This document shows, piece after piece, positions 17,378 to 19,580 of a stretch of 19,580 bases of DNA. How positions within the stretch are numbered: the first letter of the stretch is position 1; the number at the start of each line of letters is the position of its first letter. Origin of the DNA: Hyphomicrobiales bacterium. Lineage in GTDB: Bacteria; Pseudomonadota; Alphaproteobacteria; Rhizobiales; Beijerinckiaceae. The stretch lies in NCBI GenBank assembly GCA_028865375.1, contig JAGWKJ010000006.1, positions 1 through 19,580 on the forward strand, given 5' to 3'. The translations under genes and the position numbers were made by a program. Below the pieces are notes generated by a model. It searched no databases. It was given only the letters and a program-made list of their open reading frames with translations, and was not told where the DNA came from.

Positions 17378-17524
17378 ACCGCGCGGCACGCGCGGCGGGG
17401 GCGTCATTCGCCAAATTCCGCGCCCAGCCGTGGGATGGCACCGGCGCAAGCGCGCCCCTGCGCCGGCGGCGTCGCCAAGGCGGCGCGTTCGGGCTAAGCG
17501 AAACCGGCACGCGAGGATCCCGCG

Positions 17525-18562
17525 ATGGAATTCGGCCTTTACACGTTCGTCGAAAGCGATCCGCCGTCGGGCGCGGGCGGCAATGTCGCCGGGGCCAAGG
17601 CGCTGGCAGACATGCTCGGCCACGCCGAACTCGCAGACCGGCTCGGCCTCGACGTATTCGCGCTGGGCGAACATCACCGGCCCGACTACGCGGTCTCCGC
17701 GCCCGCCGTCGCGCTGGCCGCCGTGGCCGCGCGCACGTCGCGCCTGCGCCTGTCGAGCGCCGTCACCGTGCTCAGCTCCGACGATCCCGTCCGCGCGTTC
17801 CAGCAATTCGCTACGCTCGACCTGCTCTCGAACGGACGCGCGGAGATCATGGCCGGACGCGGGTCGTTCATCGAATCCTTCCCGCTGTTCGGCCAGGACA
17901 TCGACGATTACGACGGCCTGTTCGCCGAGAAGCTCGACCTGTTGCTGAAGATCCGCGCAGCCGAGCGCGTGACCTGGCAGGGCGAGCGCCGCCCGCCACT
18001 GCGCGACGCCGGCGTCTATCCCCGCCCCTTGCAGGAAATCCTCCCGGTGTGGATCGCGGTCGGCGGCACGCCGCAATCGGTTGTGCGCGCGGGGACGCTC
18101 GGCCTGCCCATGGCGCTCGCCATCATCGGAGGCGAGCCCGAGCGCTTCGCGCCGCTGGCCGCGCTGCACCGCGAGGCGGCGCGGCGCGCGGGACATGCGA
18201 CGGCGCCGGCGTTCGGGCTGAACTGCCACGGCTTCGTCGCCGGGACGGACCAGGAGGCGGCCGACGCGTTCTTCCCCGGCTATGCCAAGACGATGTCGCG
18301 CATCGGCGCCGAGCGCGGCTGGCCGCCGACATCGCGGGCGCAATACGACGCGATGCGCGGGCCGCGCGGGTCGCTGTTCGTGGGAAGCCCCGCCACCGTG
18401 GCCGACAAGATCCTGCGCGCGCACGGCGCGTTCGGCCACGACCGGTTCCTGTTGCAGATGGCGCTTGGCCCGCAGGACCCCGAGAGCGTCGCGCGCTCGA
18501 TCGAGCTCTATGCGGGCGAGGTCGTGCCGCGCGTGCGCGAGGGCCTGCGCAAGGCCGCCTGA
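17525..18562 (+). CDS. LLM class flavin-dependent oxidoreductase (luciferase-like monooxygenase)
   Basis: A 345-residue TIM-barrel enzyme of the bacterial luciferase-like family, expected to use reduced FMN (or F420 in some relatives) to oxygenate or reduce a small substrate. Family features are MEFGLYTFVE at strand 1, LGLDVFALGEHHRPDYAVSAP (41-61), SSAVTVLSSDDPVRAFQQFATLDLLS with GRAEIMAGRGSFIESFPLFG, and LPVWIAVGGTPQSVVRAG in the second half. It resembles the group whose structure is known from Agrobacterium, to judge from memory. There is no luxB-like partner or fatty-acid reductase, so light emission is not implied. The ATG at 17525 has GAGGA 7 nt upstream. It converges with an ABC permease gene only 4 bp away. 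The substrate is unknown. Confidence 0.92.
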   Translation: MEFGLYTFVESDPPSGAGGNVAGAKALADMLGHAELADRLGLDVFALGEHHRPDYAVSAPAVALAAVAARTSRLRLSSAVTVLSSDDPVRAFQQFATLDLLSNGRAEIMAGRGSFIESFPLFGQDIDDYDGLFAEKLDLLLKIRAAERVTWQGERRPPLRDAGVYPRPLQEILPVWIAVGGTPQSVVRAGTLGLPMALAIIGGEPERFAPLAALHREAARRAGHATAPAFGLNCHGFVAGTDQEAADAFFPGYAKTMSRIGAERGWPPTSRAQYDAMRGPRGSLFVGSPATVADKILRAHGAFGHDRFLLQMALGPQDPESVARSIELYAGEVVPRVREGLRKAA

Positions 18563-18573
18563 CGCCTCAGGCG
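18556..18573. terminator. Hairpin spanning both stop codons of a convergent gene pair
   Basis: CGCCTGA at 18556-18562 and TCAGGCG at 18567-18573 form a perfect 7-bp inverted repeat with a 4-nt loop. The first arm ends with the monooxygenase stop (18560-18562); the second begins with the permease stop on the other strand (18567-18569). It may work as a bidirectional 3' end, but there is no T-run. Confidence 0.45.
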
Positions 18574-19325
18574 AAGCGCGCCAGCGCCCATCGTTCGAGC
18601 GCGCTCGTCAGCGCGAAGATCGCAAGCCCGGCGCCGGCGAGCAGGCCGAGCGCCGCGAACAGCAACGGCACGTCGAGGTCGAGGCCCGCCTTCACCATCA
18701 GTTCGGCCAGCCCGGCGTCGGGGCCGCCCGAGCCCGCCGCGATCTCCGCCACCACCGCGCCCACCAGCGCCAGCCCGCCGCCGATCCTCAGCCCCGTGAG
18801 CGCGCGCGGCAGCGCGGCGCGCAGGCGCAGCAGCGCAAATTCGGCGCCGCCCGACGCGCCGTGGAAGCGGAACAGGTCGACCAGCGCGGGATCGACGTCC
18901 GACAACCCCGAGGCCGCATTGGCGAGCACCGGAAAGAATGCCACCGCGACGGCGCAGACCAATTCGGCCGGGCGCGGATCGAGCCACACCAGCAGCAGCG
19001 GGGCGACCGCGACCACCGGCGTCACCTGCACCGCCACCGCCAGCGGATAGAGCGCGCGCGCGGCGAATTTCCAGCGCGCGATCAGGGCCGCCAACGGCCA
19101 GGCGACGGCGACCGACAGCGCCATCGCCACGCCGGTGACGCGCAGCGTGGAGGCGAGCGCGCGGACGAGCGCCGGCGCGTCGCGCCACGCCGCCGCCGCG
19201 ACGGCGCCGGGCGCGGGCAGCACCGCCGGCGGCGCCGCGCGGAGCGCGACCGCGAGCTCCCAGAGGGCGAGGATCGCGGCCAGCGCGACGAGCGGCGGGC
19301 CGAGCGTTTCGAGCGCGCGCCTCAC
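18567..19325 (-). CDS. ABC transporter permease (nitrate/sulfonate/taurine-type, SsuC/TauC-like)
   Basis: A 252-residue inner-membrane permease of the BPD-type with about six hydrophobic helices. N-terminal helix at 12-28, then LPAPGAVAAAAWRD, typical of the NitT/TauT family before the periplasmic loop. The cytoplasmic coupling loop is FHGASGGAEFALLRLRAALPRALTGLRIG (about 153-181), the EAA-like motif that docks on the ATPase. The next helix holds GAVVAE. The start is GTG at 19325, overlapping the ATPase stop as GTGA, so the two are translationally coupled. Sulfonates, nitrate, pyrimidine precursors or other small molecules are possible substrates; the binding protein is not in the window and could lie upstream or elsewhere. 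Confidence 0.88.
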   Translation of the reverse strand: MRRALETLGPPLVALAAILALWELAVALRAAPPAVLPAPGAVAAAAWRDAPALVRALASTLRVTGVAMALSVAVAWPLAALIARWKFAARALYPLAVAVQVTPVVAVAPLLLVWLDPRPAELVCAVAVAFFPVLANAASGLSDVDPALVDLFRFHGASGGAEFALLRLRAALPRALTGLRIGGGLALVGAVVAEIAAGSGGPDAGLAELMVKAGLDLDVPLLFAALGLLAGAGLAIFALTSALERWALARFA

Positions 19326-19580
19326 GCGGCGCGCTCCGCGTCGGCGCGCAAGGCGTCGCGGATCGCGGCGCAGGCCGAGACGTAGGCCGCGCCTTCCTCG
19401 AAGCCCCGCTCGCGCGGCGATGCGCCGGAGATTTCGACTTCGGCGACCACGCGGCCGGGCCGCGGCGACAGCGCCAGCGCGCGCGAGGCGAGATAGGCCG
19501 CCTCATGGACGGAATGCGTGACGAACAGCAGCGTCGCGCCGGCGCGCGCGACCAGCGCCAGCAGGTCGTCGTTGAGCCGG
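19322..19580 (-). CDS. ABC transporter ATP-binding protein, C-terminal part (5' end outside window)
   Basis: The last 85 or so residues of an ABC ATPase, open from the window edge to TGA at 19324-19322. Reading on the minus strand gives RLNDDLLALV, then TLLFVTHSVHEAAYLASRAL, where the His is the switch-region H-loop, and ALSPRPGRVVAEVEI, typical of NitT/TauT-type ATPases such as SsuB and TauB. Walker A, signature and Walker B motifs would lie beyond the edge. Its stop overlaps the permease GTG by 4 bp. It energises the permease in the cytoplasm. Easy to miss because no start codon is inside the window. Confidence 0.88.
   Translation of the reverse strand, partial: RLNDDLLALVARAGATLLFVTHSVHEAAYLASRALALSPRPGRVVAEVEISGASPRERGFEEGAAYVSACAAIRDALRADAERAA

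Larger units (their letters stand above)
17126..17524. other. Gene-free divergent region rich in hairpins
   Basis: This 399-bp stretch separates the EamA transporter and the monooxygenase, which are transcribed apart. No open frame here resembles a protein. It contains the dispersed-repeat-like hairpins at 17251-17273 and 17349-17376, three tandem octamers at 17311-17334, a CCGCGCG/CGCGCGG palindrome at 17379-17395, and a perfect 8-bp hairpin, CCGGCGCA at 17441-17448 with TGCGCCGG at 17459-17466. Promoters for both flanking genes must lie here, but I could not pick convincing -35/-10 pairs. Confidence 0.7.

Noticed and set aside
17525..18562. Bioluminescence system
   Set aside because: Only one luciferase-like gene is present, with no lux partner or aldehyde-supply genes; the family is a broad oxidoreductase group.

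Overview
The window is high-GC chromosomal DNA from an alphaproteobacterium. Hyphomicrobiales (Rhizobiales) is the likeliest order, but that is inference. The evidence is the strong GC bias at third codon positions, a GroESL operon with both a CIRCE operator and an alphaproteobacterial heat-shock promoter, an alphaproteobacterial-type adenosine kinase and SerC, a serC leader RNA followed by serC-serA, and a SahR-like palindrome in front of ahcY. Genes are tightly packed. I found no tRNA, rRNA, CRISPR array, transposase, integrase or phage gene.

Layout. 1-423 (+) is the 3' end of serB. 396-4125 (-) holds ahcY, comF, grxC, a DUF1178 gene and an AlkA-like DNA glycosylase, transcribed right to left. 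4126-4335 is a divergent control region with a near-perfect palindrome. 4336-6920 (+) holds rpoN (sigma-54) and an adenosine kinase. 6954-7660 (+) is a Phd/VapC toxin-antitoxin module with a palindromic operator inside its promoter. 7709-9872 (-) is groES-groEL, from heat-shock promoter and CIRCE to a classic terminator. 10160-12501 (+) is leuA overlapping a KDPG/KHG-type aldolase. 12532-15477 (+) is a promoter, a structured leader, serC and serA. 15597-16187 (+) is an ICMT-like membrane methyltransferase, convergent with a DMT/EamA transporter (16184-17125, -). 17126-17524 is a gene-free stretch with dispersed-repeat-like hairpins. 17525-18562 (+) is a luciferase-like monooxygenase. 18567-19580 (-) is an ABC permease and the 3' part of its ATPase, cut by the window edge.

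How the genes fit together. The core theme is serine and methyl-group metabolism. SerA, SerC and SerB are the three steps of the phosphorylated serine pathway. AhcY splits S-adenosylhomocysteine, and adenosine kinase removes the adenosine product, which favours the hydrolytic direction. GroESL, the glycosylase and glutaredoxin are stress and housekeeping functions.

I do not see a multi-gene system that looks wholly new. The most useful leads are regulatory: the Phd/VapC promoter-operator with an almost leaderless mRNA, mutually exclusive hairpins in the serC leader, a 10-bp hairpin around the groEL stop codon, a hairpin whose arms contain both stop codons of a convergent pair, and the SahR-like site between ahcY and rpoN.
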